From Clostridium sp. K4410.MGS-306 (GTDB taxonomy: Bacteria > Cyanobacteriota > Vampirovibrionia > Gastranaerophilales > Gastranaerophilaceae): DNA of 64,000 bases. Made by a program: the position numbers and the translations under genes. Under the pieces are notes generated by a model. The model was not told the origin of the DNA. It ran no database searches and saw only the letters and a program-made list of their open reading frames with translations. Below are positions 1-8,048 of this stretch, piece after piece. Location: the NCBI GenBank assembly GCA_000980375.1, contig LARD01000005.1:124001-188000 (forward strand), in the 5' to 3' direction. Every line of letters starts with the position of its first letter. The first letter of the stretch is position 1.

Positions 1-471
1 TCAAAACAGATAAGTGTCTATAAAGGACTTTTGCCTTTGCTCGATTCTGATGATGAACTCGCTGCTGTAATTTGCCACGAAATAGCGCATGGTTTGGATG
101 CACACAAAGGACTCTGGCGCAGGCTCACAATGGCCGGTTCATCAAAATCTTACGAATTTAAAGCTGACAAAAAGGGTGTTGATTTGATGGTAAATGCAGG
201 TTACAACCCTATTGCAATGATTGTAATTTTAAATAAAATTACTGCAGAGCCCAGTTGGTTCGAAAGATATCCTTCTCATCCAGGCGGTTCTGAAAGATTG
301 CTTACTATTTACAGCTATATTTATTCCAAATACCCTGAGTATCTTGTGGACAACGATTACAAAAACAATCTTTATTATCAAAACTTCTTACTCACAACAA
401 AAAAACAAAGAGCCGGCATTAGAGAAAGATATAAAGACAAAAATATTATTCCTGTAAGTGATAAAAAGTAA
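1..471 (+). CDS. M48-family zinc metallopeptidase, 5' end cut by window
   Basis: The frame is open to the left edge, so the true start lies upstream; the visible part is 156 codons. A zinc-binding HEIAH motif sits about 26-30 residues in, preceded by LLDSDDELAAVICH, which is the usual M48 context. About 35 residues later YEFKADKKGVDLM supplies the expected third zinc ligand (Glu) and the conserved Asp. M48 proteins include HtpX, Oma1 and the periplasmic BepA, which handle membrane or outer-membrane proteins. The family is clear; the substrate is not, because the N-terminus (signal peptide or membrane segments) is missing. The next gene starts 15 bases downstream and encodes a secreted protein, so an envelope role is plausible. 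Confidence 0.85.
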   Translation, partial: SKQISVYKGLLPLLDSDDELAAVICHEIAHGLDAHKGLWRRLTMAGSSKSYEFKADKKGVDLMVNAGYNPIAMIVILNKITAEPSWFERYPSHPGGSERLLTIYSYIYSKYPEYLVDNDYKNNLYYQNFLLTTKKQRAGIRERYKDKNIIPVSDKK

Positions 472-486
472 ATTAGAGTTAAGCAT

Positions 487-1065
487 ATGAAAAAATTATT
501 TATATTAACCGTTTTATTATCTTGTTTTGTTCTTCAAAAGGCAGATGCATATCCTGTATACAGTGATGAATTACCTCAGTCTTATATTAATAGTGTAAAA
601 ACTAACAAAAGTTTGGGTAATAAGCAATCATTACCTGTTTATGACACGCAAAATATGCTTGAAGTTAATGTCTATACACCAAATCGTATAACCTTAAGCA
701 ATGTTCTGAAGAAAACTGCAAAAGGTGAATATTATACTGTTCAAAATTATGACATTAACGACCGCATCAATTTTATTGTTGGAGAAGATGTTTATAAAAA
801 CAACAAACTTTATATTAAAAAAGGTACAACAGCAGTAGGCATTGTTAGAGAAGCTCAAATCGGTTTCGGTCAATTTACTGCACCTGATGAGATACAGATT
901 TCTATGTTTACAACTAAAGATGTCAATAATAATGATGTTAAATTGTATGGCAACATTATCCAAGAAGGCAAGCAAACAGGCCTTTTTCAAGTTATCCTTC
1001 AAGAAATACCCTCTTTAAGAGCGTCTATACCAAAAAATAAGTTGTATACTCTATATTGCAAATAA
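487..1065 (+). CDS. secreted protein of unknown function, VirB10-like beta motif
   Basis: The 192-residue product starts with a Sec signal peptide (MKKLFILTVLLSCFVLQKADA, cut near ADA). The C-terminal half has the run YIKKGTTAVGIV followed by alternating beta strands. The same pattern of a Lys/Pro-Gly-Thr turn, a Gly-x-Val strand and a later acidic turn is found in the genes at 1116 and 48295. It resembles the C-terminal beta fold of VirB10/TrbI proteins, but no conjugation genes are near. It lies 15 bases after the M48 peptidase and about 50 bases before the next gene, so the three may be one unit. Function unknown. Confidence 0.75.
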   Translation: MKKLFILTVLLSCFVLQKADAYPVYSDELPQSYINSVKTNKSLGNKQSLPVYDTQNMLEVNVYTPNRITLSNVLKKTAKGEYYTVQNYDINDRINFIVGEDVYKNNKLYIKKGTTAVGIVREAQIGFGQFTAPDEIQISMFTTKDVNNNDVKLYGNIIQEGKQTGLFQVILQEIPSLRASIPKNKLYTLYCK

Positions 1066-1115
1066 AATTCGTTACATACGTGATTTAATTTTGTATATGG
1101 GGTAAAATTTTTAAT

Positions 1116-2279
1116 ATGAAAAAGTTTATTGCTTATATAATATTAATTTCTTTTATCTTTGTACATACTGGCCTATCAACGGTGTCAATTGCTGCAGAGT
1201 CTGCTCAATCTTCCAATGTTGTGAACAAAAGCGATGATACATTTAAAGGTCGTGCAGAGATAACAGATAAGGCTGACAGGGAAAATAAAGAACTCTTTAC
1301 GGGTGAAGTTGACCAACTTGAGGCTAAAGATGTTATTAAAATGACAGTTTCTCAAGTCTTAAGCTCCGGATATACAGAAGAAGGCGATGAGTTTTTTGCG
1401 GAAATCTCCAGTGAAGTGGAGGGCGATAAAGGGGTAATTTTACCAGCCGGTACAATTGCACACGGCTGTGTAAGAGAAATCCAATCTTCCAAACGTCTTG
1501 GACGTGACGGTTGGATTGAGGTCAATTTTGATTATTTAATTACACCTGATGGCAGAGAAATCCCTATTCAGGGTAAAATGAGCACAAAGCTTAACCCTGT
1601 AATAGGAACTACAAAAAACGTTGCAAAAGGTGCTGGTTATACAGCAGCCGGCGGCGTAGTCGGTGGCTTTCTTGCATTAAATGTTTTTGGACTTCCTGCT
1701 GCAATTGCCAGTCAGGGCTATACTCTTGCGGGTGGTGCTGCTCTTGGCGGTGCAGTTGGGCTTGGTATGGCATTGTATAGAAAAGGAAAAGATGTTTTAA
1801 TCTCGCCCGGTGACGAAATAAGGGTAAAAGTTGTTCATGGTATTGAGCTCCCTGTTTTCAAAAAAGAAGCTTTAAAACAAGAAGAATTTGTATGTGAAGG
1901 GTTAGGGCTCAAGATAACTAATATCGATTTTGAAGAGGATCCTTTTGGCGAACTTAATACAATAACTATCGCACTTGTTATCACTAACCTGACAGACAAA
2001 TATTTTACAGGTTTTGATATTTCGTTGATGAATGATTTGAATGCCTCCTTTTATCCATCTGTTTTTGGTGACACATCAATTATGTTTTCTAAAATCAAAC
2101 CCGGAGACAGAACATCAGGTAGAATCTCTTTTTCTGTAGATAACATCAAGCGTAAACACTGGCTTGTGATTTATGACAGAGCACAGCGTAAACAAATTGC
2201 CAAAGTATCAATAGATAACGCTTATAGAGATATACAGGATAAAAAGAAGGCTAAAAAGAAAAGAAAGAAAAAAGACTAA
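1116..2279 (+). CDS. secreted protein with VirB10-like beta domain and glycine-rich hydrophobic insert
   Basis: 387 residues with an N-terminal signal sequence (about 1-28). Residues about 65-170 hold the run ILPAGTIAHGCV, then an LITPDGREIPIQG strand pair, very like the PxGT and TPDG strands of the VirB10/TrbI beta barrel. A Gly/Ala-rich hydrophobic stretch (about 170-220, with repeated GGxxGG) interrupts the fold. The strand GDEIRVKV then closes it. A second beta-rich domain follows, and the tail is a Lys-rich run (about 375-387). A cell-envelope anchoring or scaffolding role is only a guess. The AAAATTTTTAATATG context shows no strong ribosome site. Confidence 0.7.
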   Translation: MKKFIAYIILISFIFVHTGLSTVSIAAESAQSSNVVNKSDDTFKGRAEITDKADRENKELFTGEVDQLEAKDVIKMTVSQVLSSGYTEEGDEFFAEISSEVEGDKGVILPAGTIAHGCVREIQSSKRLGRDGWIEVNFDYLITPDGREIPIQGKMSTKLNPVIGTTKNVAKGAGYTAAGGVVGGFLALNVFGLPAAIASQGYTLAGGAALGGAVGLGMALYRKGKDVLISPGDEIRVKVVHGIELPVFKKEALKQEEFVCEGLGLKITNIDFEEDPFGELNTITIALVITNLTDKYFTGFDISLMNDLNASFYPSVFGDTSIMFSKIKPGDRTSGRISFSVDNIKRKHWLVIYDRAQRKQIAKVSIDNAYRDIQDKKKAKKKRKKKD

Positions 2280-2314
2280 TTAATTTGAATAATTTAGAAT
2301 ATAAGGAAAACAAA

Positions 2315-2941
2315 ATGAATTTAAGAAAAGCGTTCACTCTTGCAGAAGTTTTGATTACTGTAACAATAATAGGCATTGTCGCTGCTTTGACAATACCCTC
2401 TTTTATGTCTGATACAAGCCAAAGATCCAATGCTGTAGCCTTAAAAAAAGCAATTTCCGCTTTGGATCAGGCAGTAGATATGTCTCGTGCTGAATCAAAA
2501 TTTCAGCCAATGCCAAAGTGTTATATTTCTGATGTGTCAACTGAAGGTCATCAATTTGATCAATGCAAGGACTTGTTTGTTTATATCAAAGATATGATGC
2601 AGGTTAGCAAGTATTGTGAATCAGACCCCGTTTCAGGCGGATGTATGCAAGAATACAACAGTGATTTTTCTGCTTGTGAAGACTGGAGCAAATTAGAGAA
2701 TAAAAAAGCTTTTGTTACTACTGACGGTATGATCTACTTTGAATATTCCGATGAAAAAGGTGCGTCTAATATAGGTGTGGATGTTAACGGATCAAAAGGT
2801 CCGAATAAATGGGGCTATGACGTCTTTTCACTTGGCTTGTACGGTCATAAAGGTGTAATGCAGACATACCAACCCGGTGGTTGTGAGCCTGTTGATTTAG
2901 GAGGAATGACAGGTTATGAGCTTTTGAAGGAAGCTGGTTAA
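2315..2941 (+). CDS. type IV prepilin-like protein (pseudopilin)
   Basis: I take ATG 2315 as the start: AAGGA lies 7 bases upstream, and an earlier in-frame TTG (2285) has no such site. The product (208 residues) begins with the short-leader prepilin signal MNLRKAFTLAEVLITVTIIG. The peptidase should cut after Ala, leaving Phe at position 1 and the Glu at mature position 5. About 20 hydrophobic residues follow, then a globular Cys-rich domain with six or more cysteines (residues about 63-120), likely disulfide-bonded outside the cell. Such KAFTLAE prepilins are numerous in Gastranaerophilales. No pilus assembly genes lie nearby, so it is an orphan. Its stop codon overlaps that of the convergent next gene. 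Confidence 0.9.
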   Translation: MNLRKAFTLAEVLITVTIIGIVAALTIPSFMSDTSQRSNAVALKKAISALDQAVDMSRAESKFQPMPKCYISDVSTEGHQFDQCKDLFVYIKDMMQVSKYCESDPVSGGCMQEYNSDFSACEDWSKLENKKAFVTTDGMIYFEYSDEKGASNIGVDVNGSKGPNKWGYDVFSLGLYGHKGVMQTYQPGGCEPVDLGGMTGYELLKEAG

Positions 2942-3699
2942 TTGTTGTTAACTCCGTAGCCAAACATTGCAAAATCATATTTTACAGGGTCTGATGGGTC
3001 AAATTCTTTGAGTTTGCCCATCAACTCTATTACTGCTCCATAATCGTTCTGGTTTCTTTGCAACAGACCCAATTGTCTGGATATTTTTGCCACATGTACA
3101 TCCAAAGGAATCAATAATTCTGACTTAGGCATAAATTTCCAGATACCAAGGTCAACTTCTCCATCTCTAACCATCCATCTCAATAGCATGTTTAATCTTT
3201 TGCAAGCACTTTTTTTTGCAGGGTTTGGCAGCAGATGAAAAAATCCTTTGCTAACTGGCATGGTAACTCTGGAATAAAAATAATCTACAACAGTTTGTAA
3301 TGTACCTTGTACAGTTTGTGTATTTTTCCAACCATAAGCAAAAAGTGATTCCAGAGACTCGTTCGATGTATACAGCGCTTTTAATATTAAAACTATTTGT
3401 ACAAGATCTATTCCTATGGAGAACCTGTAGTCAAAATTATCAAGACTGTGGTTGTTCTCATCAAAATTCATTACAAATTCATATGGTTTTTGCTGCATTA
3501 TGTCAAAAAGCGTGTTAAGTTTGGCAATAAATACTTCCCTTTTTCCGTAAGCAAAAATAGAAGCAATAAATGCTGCGATTTCGATGTCATTTTTTTCTTT
3601 AAACCTGTGAGGAAACTGAACAGGGTCATCTTTGATGAAATCTTTTGTTTCATAAGTACTTACAAGAAGGTCCATGTATTTTTTAGTGTCTGTGTTCAT
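2938..3699 (-). CDS. DUF2400 / TIGR02757 family protein
   Basis: 253 residues. The N-terminal run with DPVQFPHRF, then AAFIASIFAYGKRE, and the later region with DLGIW, LIPLDVHV and ISRQLGL are typical of the TIGR02757 (DUF2400) family. Its fold is thought to resemble HhH-GPD DNA glycosylases, but no activity is established. The start overlaps the stop of tadA by 4 bases (ATGA), so the two are translationally coupled on the minus strand. The stop overlaps the stop of the convergent prepilin gene within a TTAA. Confidence 0.85.
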   Translation of the reverse strand: MNTDTKKYMDLLVSTYETKDFIKDDPVQFPHRFKEKNDIEIAAFIASIFAYGKREVFIAKLNTLFDIMQQKPYEFVMNFDENNHSLDNFDYRFSIGIDLVQIVLILKALYTSNESLESLFAYGWKNTQTVQGTLQTVVDYFYSRVTMPVSKGFFHLLPNPAKKSACKRLNMLLRWMVRDGEVDLGIWKFMPKSELLIPLDVHVAKISRQLGLLQRNQNDYGAVIELMGKLKEFDPSDPVKYDFAMFGYGVNNN

Positions 3700-4136
3700 T
3701 TTTCCTCTCTTATCCTTTTAAAGTAATTTTTCAAAATTAAATCACACTCTTGCTCCATTATACCCCCTTTATATTTTATTTTCGAATTAGAAAATGAAAT
3801 CATGTGCGGCATTGTGCTGATTGCGCCGTAAAGCGAATCATATGAACCAAAATAGAGATTATCAATACGTGATTGTATTATTGCCCACAAGCACATAGGA
3901 CAGGGCTCCAGTGTGACATATAAATCACATCCGTTTAGTCTCCAGCAATGGAGCTCTTTAGAGGCATTTCTAAGTGCAAGAATCTCGGCATGTGCGGTTA
4001 CATCATTCAAGGCTTCTTTTTGATTGTGCTCAATGGCAATTATATTACCATTTTTTACTATTACAGCTCCAACAGGTATTTCATTACCTGCGCAAAGCGC
4101 TTCATCTATGGCTTTTTGCATAAAAAGGTTGTTCAT
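3696..4136 (-). CDS. tadA: tRNA-specific adenosine deaminase TadA
   Basis: 146 residues. The cytidine-deaminase-type zinc motifs are complete: H49-A-E51 (ligand and catalytic Glu) and P78-C-P-M-C82. The N-terminal helix AIDEAL followed by GNEIPVGAVIVKNG is typical of TadA. The enzyme converts A34 to inosine in tRNA-Arg(ACG), allowing wobble decoding; it is usually essential. It is the first gene of a two-gene minus-strand unit with the DUF2400 gene. Its upstream region is shared with the divergent sigma factor gene and contains two HLR1-like boxes. Confidence 0.96.
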   Translation of the reverse strand: MNNLFMQKAIDEALCAGNEIPVGAVIVKNGNIIAIEHNQKEALNDVTAHAEILALRNASKELHCWRLNGCDLYVTLEPCPMCLWAIIQSRIDNLYFGSYDSLYGAISTMPHMISFSNSKIKYKGGIMEQECDLILKNYFKRIREEK

Positions 4137-4150
4137 ATGTTTTATAATAT

Positions 4151-4168
4151 ATTACAAAATATTACAAA
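4151..4168 (+). promoter_or_regulatory. HLR1-like direct repeat (possible RpaB box)
   Basis: The sequence ATTACAAAATATTACAAA is two TTACA units with a 10-base period. It matches the cyanobacterial HLR1 consensus (K-TTACA-WW-NN-K-TTACA-WW) at 16 of 18 positions; both misfits are A at the K position. It lies between tadA (minus) and the group-2 sigma gene (plus). An RpaB-type regulator is encoded at 62385-63137. That the regulator binds here is an inference. Confidence 0.55.
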
Positions 4169-4189
4169 ATTTCATTTTTTTTTAACGTT

Positions 4190-4207
4190 TTTGTAATATT
4201 TCGTAAT
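4190..4207 (-). promoter_or_regulatory. second HLR1-like box, opposite orientation
   Basis: Read on the minus strand this is ATTACGAAATATTACAAA, again two TTAC units with a 10-base period, matching HLR1 at 15 of 18 positions. With the box at 4151 it forms an inverted pair about 40 bases apart in the same divergent intergenic region. Confidence 0.45.
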
Positions 4208-4222
4208 AAAAAGCTTGCATTT

Positions 4223-4253
4223 GTATATACTAAGTGATATATTAAGTATATAC
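4223..4253. repeat. paired GTATATAC palindromes upstream of sigma gene
   Basis: Two copies of the 8-bp palindrome GTATATAC (4223-4230 and 4246-4253) are centred 23 bp apart, about two helical turns. Together they form an inverted repeat, because each is flanked by CT or AG on the inner side. The same octamer recurs in other intergenic regions (25243, 30158, 32797, 43827, 43923, 43954, 53216). It may be an operator; AT-richness makes chance occurrences possible. Confidence 0.4.
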
Positions 4254-4400
4254 ACAAGCAAGTATTTTTTAGGTTCAGTTTTAATCTCTTTTTCTAAATG
4301 TATCCGCAAATGCACGGCAGATAGATTCTTCTGTACTGTGCAATTAGCCTGCGCAAAAACAAGTAAATTAGGATATTAAATATAAATTAGGAGTAAGTGT

Positions 4401-5333
4401 ATGTCTCAAAATTCTTTCAATGTCTCATCTAAAACTTTAAAAGCAGCCTCAACAAAGCCCCATTCTCACAACATCATCCCCCGTGACAGCGATGATTCTC
4501 TAAACAATTACATCAGAAAAATTTCTTCCATTGCAGTATTAAGTCCGGAAGAAGAAAAACAAATTGCACAAATTGCTAAAGAAGGCAGCGAAAAAGATTC
4601 TCTTAAAGCTAAACAGCAGCTTGTACAAGCTAATTTAAAACTTGTTGTTAACATAGCAAGAAAAACTGTTCAGGTTTCTCATCTGCCTATGATAGATTTG
4701 ATCCAAGAAGGCAATCTGGGACTGATGGTTGCTGTAGAAAAATTTGATTACAAACTAGGCTATCGTTTTTCAACCTATGCTGCATGGTGGATTAAGCAAG
4801 CTATCTTTAAAGCAATATCCGAACAATCTCATTGTGTTAAGATACCTGTTTATATTCAAGAAACTTTATCTAAATTTTCCAAAGTTAAATCTTCACTCGA
4901 ACAAAAATATAACACACAAGTTAAAAATGAAGATGTGGCAAAAACTATGAACATTTCTGCAGAAAAAATTGATATGTTTTTAGGTGCATACACAAAATCT
5001 ATCTCAATGGATTCGGCATATGAGCTGAATTCCGGAAACGAAGTTACCCTGTCTGATATTCTTGAAGACCCCAATGCTTCTGTGTATGCTGATGCTGAGT
5101 ATGAAAATCTGAAAAAAGATATTGAAACAGTTGTGTCAAAGTTAAAAGAAAGAGAACAAGCTGTTGTAAAAATGAGATTTGGACTCGGTGAGTGGAGCAA
5201 GACAACTCTGGAAGAAATAGGCAAGCTTTATGGTGTTACAAAAGAATGTATAAGACAAACTGAAGCAAGAGCACTTAAAAAATTAAGAGATTTAACTGAG
5301 ACAAATAATTTGCTTACAGCATATATGTATTAA
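4401..5333 (+). CDS. RNA polymerase sigma-70 family factor, group 2 (RpoD-like, non-essential type)
   Basis: 310 residues, shorter than a primary sigma factor and lacking region 1.1. Region 1.2 is SLNNYIRKISSIAVLSPEEE. Region 2 includes NLKLVVNIA, DLIQEGNLGL and the -10 recognition segment FSTYAAWWIKQAI. Region 3 is PVYIQETL. Region 4 includes TLEEIGKLYGVTKECIRQ, the -35 helix-turn-helix. ATG 4401 has TAGGAG 7 bases upstream. Group-2 factors serve stress or stationary-phase promoters. In cyanobacteria rpoD3, a group-2 gene, is a known target of RpaB through an HLR1 box, and two HLR1-like boxes lie upstream here. The gene stands alone and ends at a strong terminator. Confidence 0.93.
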   Translation: MSQNSFNVSSKTLKAASTKPHSHNIIPRDSDDSLNNYIRKISSIAVLSPEEEKQIAQIAKEGSEKDSLKAKQQLVQANLKLVVNIARKTVQVSHLPMIDLIQEGNLGLMVAVEKFDYKLGYRFSTYAAWWIKQAIFKAISEQSHCVKIPVYIQETLSKFSKVKSSLEQKYNTQVKNEDVAKTMNISAEKIDMFLGAYTKSISMDSAYELNSGNEVTLSDILEDPNASVYADAEYENLKKDIETVVSKLKEREQAVVKMRFGLGEWSKTTLEEIGKLYGVTKECIRQTEARALKKLRDLTETNNLLTAYMY

Positions 5334-5352
5334 TCACTACAACAGAATATTG

Positions 5353-5379
5353 CGCACTGTACAAAGCAGTGCGTTTTTA
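5353..5379 (+). terminator. intrinsic terminator of the sigma gene
   Basis: A 7-bp stem CGCACTG / CAGTGCG with a 7-base loop is followed by TTTTTATTTT, 20 bases after the sigma stop codon. Confidence 0.85.
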
Positions 5380-5390
5380 TTTTGCCCATA

Positions 5391-5663
5391 TTAAGGGCAT
5401 AAACTTTCCCAATCAATCCCGTCATCATCATCTTCTCCGGGTTCCGGTATTCTTTCTCCGTCTTCTAGCATAATTTGGAGCATGAGGCGCAATTGATTTT
5501 TGTAATTTGCCAGTGCTATTTCTCTTGTTTTGGCACAGAATGCAAAACTTGGAAATTCTTTTATTTCAATGTAATGATAAGGGTTGCCGTTGAAGTCTAA
5601 ATCTGTTCCTTCAACAAGCGTCCAATCCAAATTAAGGTAATAATCTAAATCTTTATCCATCAA
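5391..5663 (-). CDS. HicB-like small protein, orphan
   Basis: 90 residues. The arrangement of a Tyr-rich first strand, IEIKEFPSFAFCAKTREIAL and a helix, then the terminal GERIPEPGE resembles the HicB partial RNase H-like fold (the normal pattern being FPDLPGC, an EA-containing helix and IPxP). No HicA toxin lies beside it and no DNA-binding domain is visible, so it is probably a stand-alone HicB-like protein and not an antitoxin. The start overlaps the end of the upstream GerMN gene by about 10 bases. The acidic tail (EDDDDGIDWE) is unusual. Confidence 0.65.
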   Translation of the reverse strand: MMDKDLDYYLNLDWTLVEGTDLDFNGNPYHYIEIKEFPSFAFCAKTREIALANYKNQLRLMLQIMLEDGERIPEPGEDDDDGIDWESLCP

Positions 5664-6267
5664 GAGAGTTCTCGCTTAAAGGTTGTGAAATCATAATACC
5701 TTCACCTCCGAGTACTTCTGCTTGTTTTCCGTCAATGTAGAGGTAAATAGGTTTTTTAGGGCTGTTAGCAAGTGCTGTTTTTATAAATTGTTTCATCCTG
5801 CTGTAGATGCTGTCTGCACCGCCTCCTGTCTGGATATTGCCGGATACATCAATAATAATTTTGTTGCTGCTTTCGACTATACCAAGAATTTTTACATTTT
5901 TAGGGATTTCAGAATAAACACCAACACTTTTTTCATATTGAGAAGGGCCGTTCATAAGCTGATTAAGAGCAAATTTAAGTTTTGATTGGCCTTGAGGGAC
6001 TTCTCTTTTTACTTTTTTAAATATTCCTGTGTCATTTTTATCCATTCCAAGAAAATACACTGTGACATATGTCTTTGTTACTTTCTTTTCTTCTTCTTGT
6101 TTTTTATTTTCTGTTGGCTCAACTTTTTTAACAGGTTCTGCAACCTGTTCTTCTACAACAAGTTTTTTTTCAACTTTGGCATGCGGAGTATCGAAAAAAT
6201 TTACTTTTACATAAAAGAATGCCAGAGCCGCAAGTGCTAATATTACCAGTTTTGACCAGAATCCCAT
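5653..6267 (-). CDS. membrane-anchored GerMN-domain protein
   Basis: 204 residues. One membrane segment (about 5-21) is followed by a Lys/Glu-rich linker (about 30-70). A GerMN domain (about 75-195) follows, with ALNQLMNGPS, then SEIPKNVKILGI, IIIDVSGN and YLYIDGKQAEVLGGEG, all family signatures. GerMN domains occur in GerM and LpqB-type envelope proteins and probably bind a ligand outside the membrane. It overlaps the start of the HicB-like gene. The partner or ligand is unknown. Confidence 0.85.
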   Translation of the reverse strand: MGFWSKLVILALAALAFFYVKVNFFDTPHAKVEKKLVVEEQVAEPVKKVEPTENKKQEEEKKVTKTYVTVYFLGMDKNDTGIFKKVKREVPQGQSKLKFALNQLMNGPSQYEKSVGVYSEIPKNVKILGIVESSNKIIIDVSGNIQTGGGADSIYSRMKQFIKTALANSPKKPIYLYIDGKQAEVLGGEGIMISQPLSENSLDG

Positions 6268-6297
6268 AAATTACCCCGTATATTTGTCGTAAACATA

Positions 6298-7176
6298 TCA
6301 ATTATTATAATAGTTTTTAGGCACAATAACCAGCCCTTTTATAACAATTTTGTCTCCGGATATATTAATATCATTTATTTTTATCATACTTTTGGGGTTG
6401 TTAAGTATTGCTGTGTTTATGACAAGCGGGTTTAGCTTGTTTATAACAGGCAAAATGGAATTCATGTTAACAGATGTCATTGATGGAGTTGTTTTTATAT
6501 CTGTAAAAAGAATCTTGCCGTTTTCCACATTTATCCCCATGCTTGTAGAAATAAGCTTTGGCTCATTTAATGTTAAAGGTGAAGATACTTTTATAGATAC
6601 AACCAGTCTGTCATATTTTATTTCTGCTTTGGGGTCAAAGACCTTGAACAATGACATGTTGCCCACACTAAAATTTAAAGAATTGAGAAGCTTTGTATAT
6701 TGTGGTGTGGAAATAATTTTTTGTAAATCAGCTGATGTTATGTCAGCATTAAATCCCAGAAGAAAATTTTCGTTTGTGTAAACTTGTCCGTTTTTGTAGA
6801 TGAAATGATTGTATCCGCACAGCGATTCTGCTGTGATATTTGACATATATAAACCATCTAAATATGCGGTATCAGAGTGCGCGCTGATGCTCTTAAATTT
6901 ACCCTCCAACATGCTTTTTGCACCAAAAGGCGTAATGTCTACTTTAAAATCACCTGTTAAAGCTTCGTTCAATTGCTTTCTTACCTGCGATTCCAGCGTT
7001 GCTGCAATTATTGCATTCATTCCTGTATATTTACTAAAAGCAGCAGAGACAGGGCCGTTGACTTTTGGAACAGCCGGACACATTGAAGATGCGGTTTCAG
7101 TGCAGCTTTGTGAAAAAGCAGGTGCTGCCATTAGTGTGAGTGATATTAATAATGTTAAAAACTTTATCTTTTTCAT
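6298..7176 (-). CDS. secreted DUF2993 (LmeA-like) protein
   Basis: 292 residues with a signal peptide MKKIKFLTLLISLTLMAAPAFS. The repeated beta pattern, with SAHSDTAYLDGLYMSN, ENFLLGFNADIT, INVENGKILFTDIK and a final ISGDKIVIKGLVIVP, matches DUF2993. Those proteins are related to LmeA and TULIP-type lipid-binding proteins. A periplasmic lipid-handling role is inferred from the fold only. The start overlaps the stop of truB by 4 bases, so it is the distal gene of the infB operon. Confidence 0.75.
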   Translation of the reverse strand: MKKIKFLTLLISLTLMAAPAFSQSCTETASSMCPAVPKVNGPVSAAFSKYTGMNAIIAATLESQVRKQLNEALTGDFKVDITPFGAKSMLEGKFKSISAHSDTAYLDGLYMSNITAESLCGYNHFIYKNGQVYTNENFLLGFNADITSADLQKIISTPQYTKLLNSLNFSVGNMSLFKVFDPKAEIKYDRLVVSIKVSSPLTLNEPKLISTSMGINVENGKILFTDIKTTPSMTSVNMNSILPVINKLNPLVINTAILNNPKSMIKINDINISGDKIVIKGLVIVPKNYYNN

Positions 7177-8042
7177 GATATAAAAACCTTCTTTGTTACC
7201 AGTATGTTAGAGTTTTCTTGTTTTTGAGATATGGCGCACAGCTCATTGTTAAAAGTTAAGCATACGTATTCATTATCTTCAAAATCATCTGTTGCAATGC
7301 TTTGACCGTGTTGTATTTTTTTGTATTCTATCTCTGCAAGCTCATAACATTTATATGATAGAACTTCAACGGGATTTATCAAATATTTTTCGGCTTCGGC
7401 TTTATCTGTTATACAATCAGGGGAAATTGCATTTTCTAATTCAAACAAACCTGATTTTGTTCTCACAAGTCCGCTCATTACTGCGCCTGTGCCGATAGTA
7501 AGCCCTAAATCATTTATTATTGAGCGGATATATGTACCTTTTGAGCAATGTATTTCAAGCTTAGCAGATTGAGATTCTTCATCAAACTCCACAAGCTCAA
7601 GTTTTGTTACAAATACAGTCCTTTTGGGGATATCATCAGGTATTATGCCTTGTCTTGCTAGCTCATAAAGCCTTTTGCCTTTATAATGTACTGCAGAATG
7701 CGCTGGCGGAATTTGTTCAATCTTGCCTCTAAAATTATTTAAAGCTTCTTTTATTTGCTCTTTCGCAGCTTTTTTATTGCTATAATCTTTCACAGCGCCT
7801 TCTGTGTCAAAGGTATCAGAAACTTTTCCAAATTGTACGTCGGCAGTATATCCTTTATTTTCTTGCAAATATTCTATAAGTCTTGATGCTTTTCCTATTG
7901 CTACTGGCAATACACCTGTTGCCATAGGGTCAAGTGTACCTGTATGACCGATTTGTTTTATTTTTAACGCACGTCTTAACATGGCAACAACATCATGAGA
8001 GGTCATGCCTTTGGGTTTGTTTATATTCAAAAAGCCGAACAT
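7173..8042 (-). CDS. truB: tRNA pseudouridine-55 synthase TruB
   Basis: 289 residues. The catalytic Asp is D38 in GHTGTLDPMATGVLP. MTSHDVV, ASRLIEYL and the YIRSIINDLG box are also present, and the RNA-binding tail follows. The enzyme makes pseudouridine 55 in the T loop of elongator tRNAs. It lies 6 bases after rbfA in the widely conserved infB-rbfA-truB order. Confidence 0.97.
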   Translation of the reverse strand: MFGFLNINKPKGMTSHDVVAMLRRALKIKQIGHTGTLDPMATGVLPVAIGKASRLIEYLQENKGYTADVQFGKVSDTFDTEGAVKDYSNKKAAKEQIKEALNNFRGKIEQIPPAHSAVHYKGKRLYELARQGIIPDDIPKRTVFVTKLELVEFDEESQSAKLEIHCSKGTYIRSIINDLGLTIGTGAVMSGLVRTKSGLFELENAISPDCITDKAEAEKYLINPVEVLSYKCYELAEIEYKKIQHGQSIATDDFEDNEYVCLTFNNELCAISQKQENSNILVTKKVFIS

Positions 8043-8048
8043 AGCGGG

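Noticed and set aside
5391..5663. HicAB toxin-antitoxin pair
   Set aside because: Only the HicB-like half is present; neither neighbour resembles HicA.
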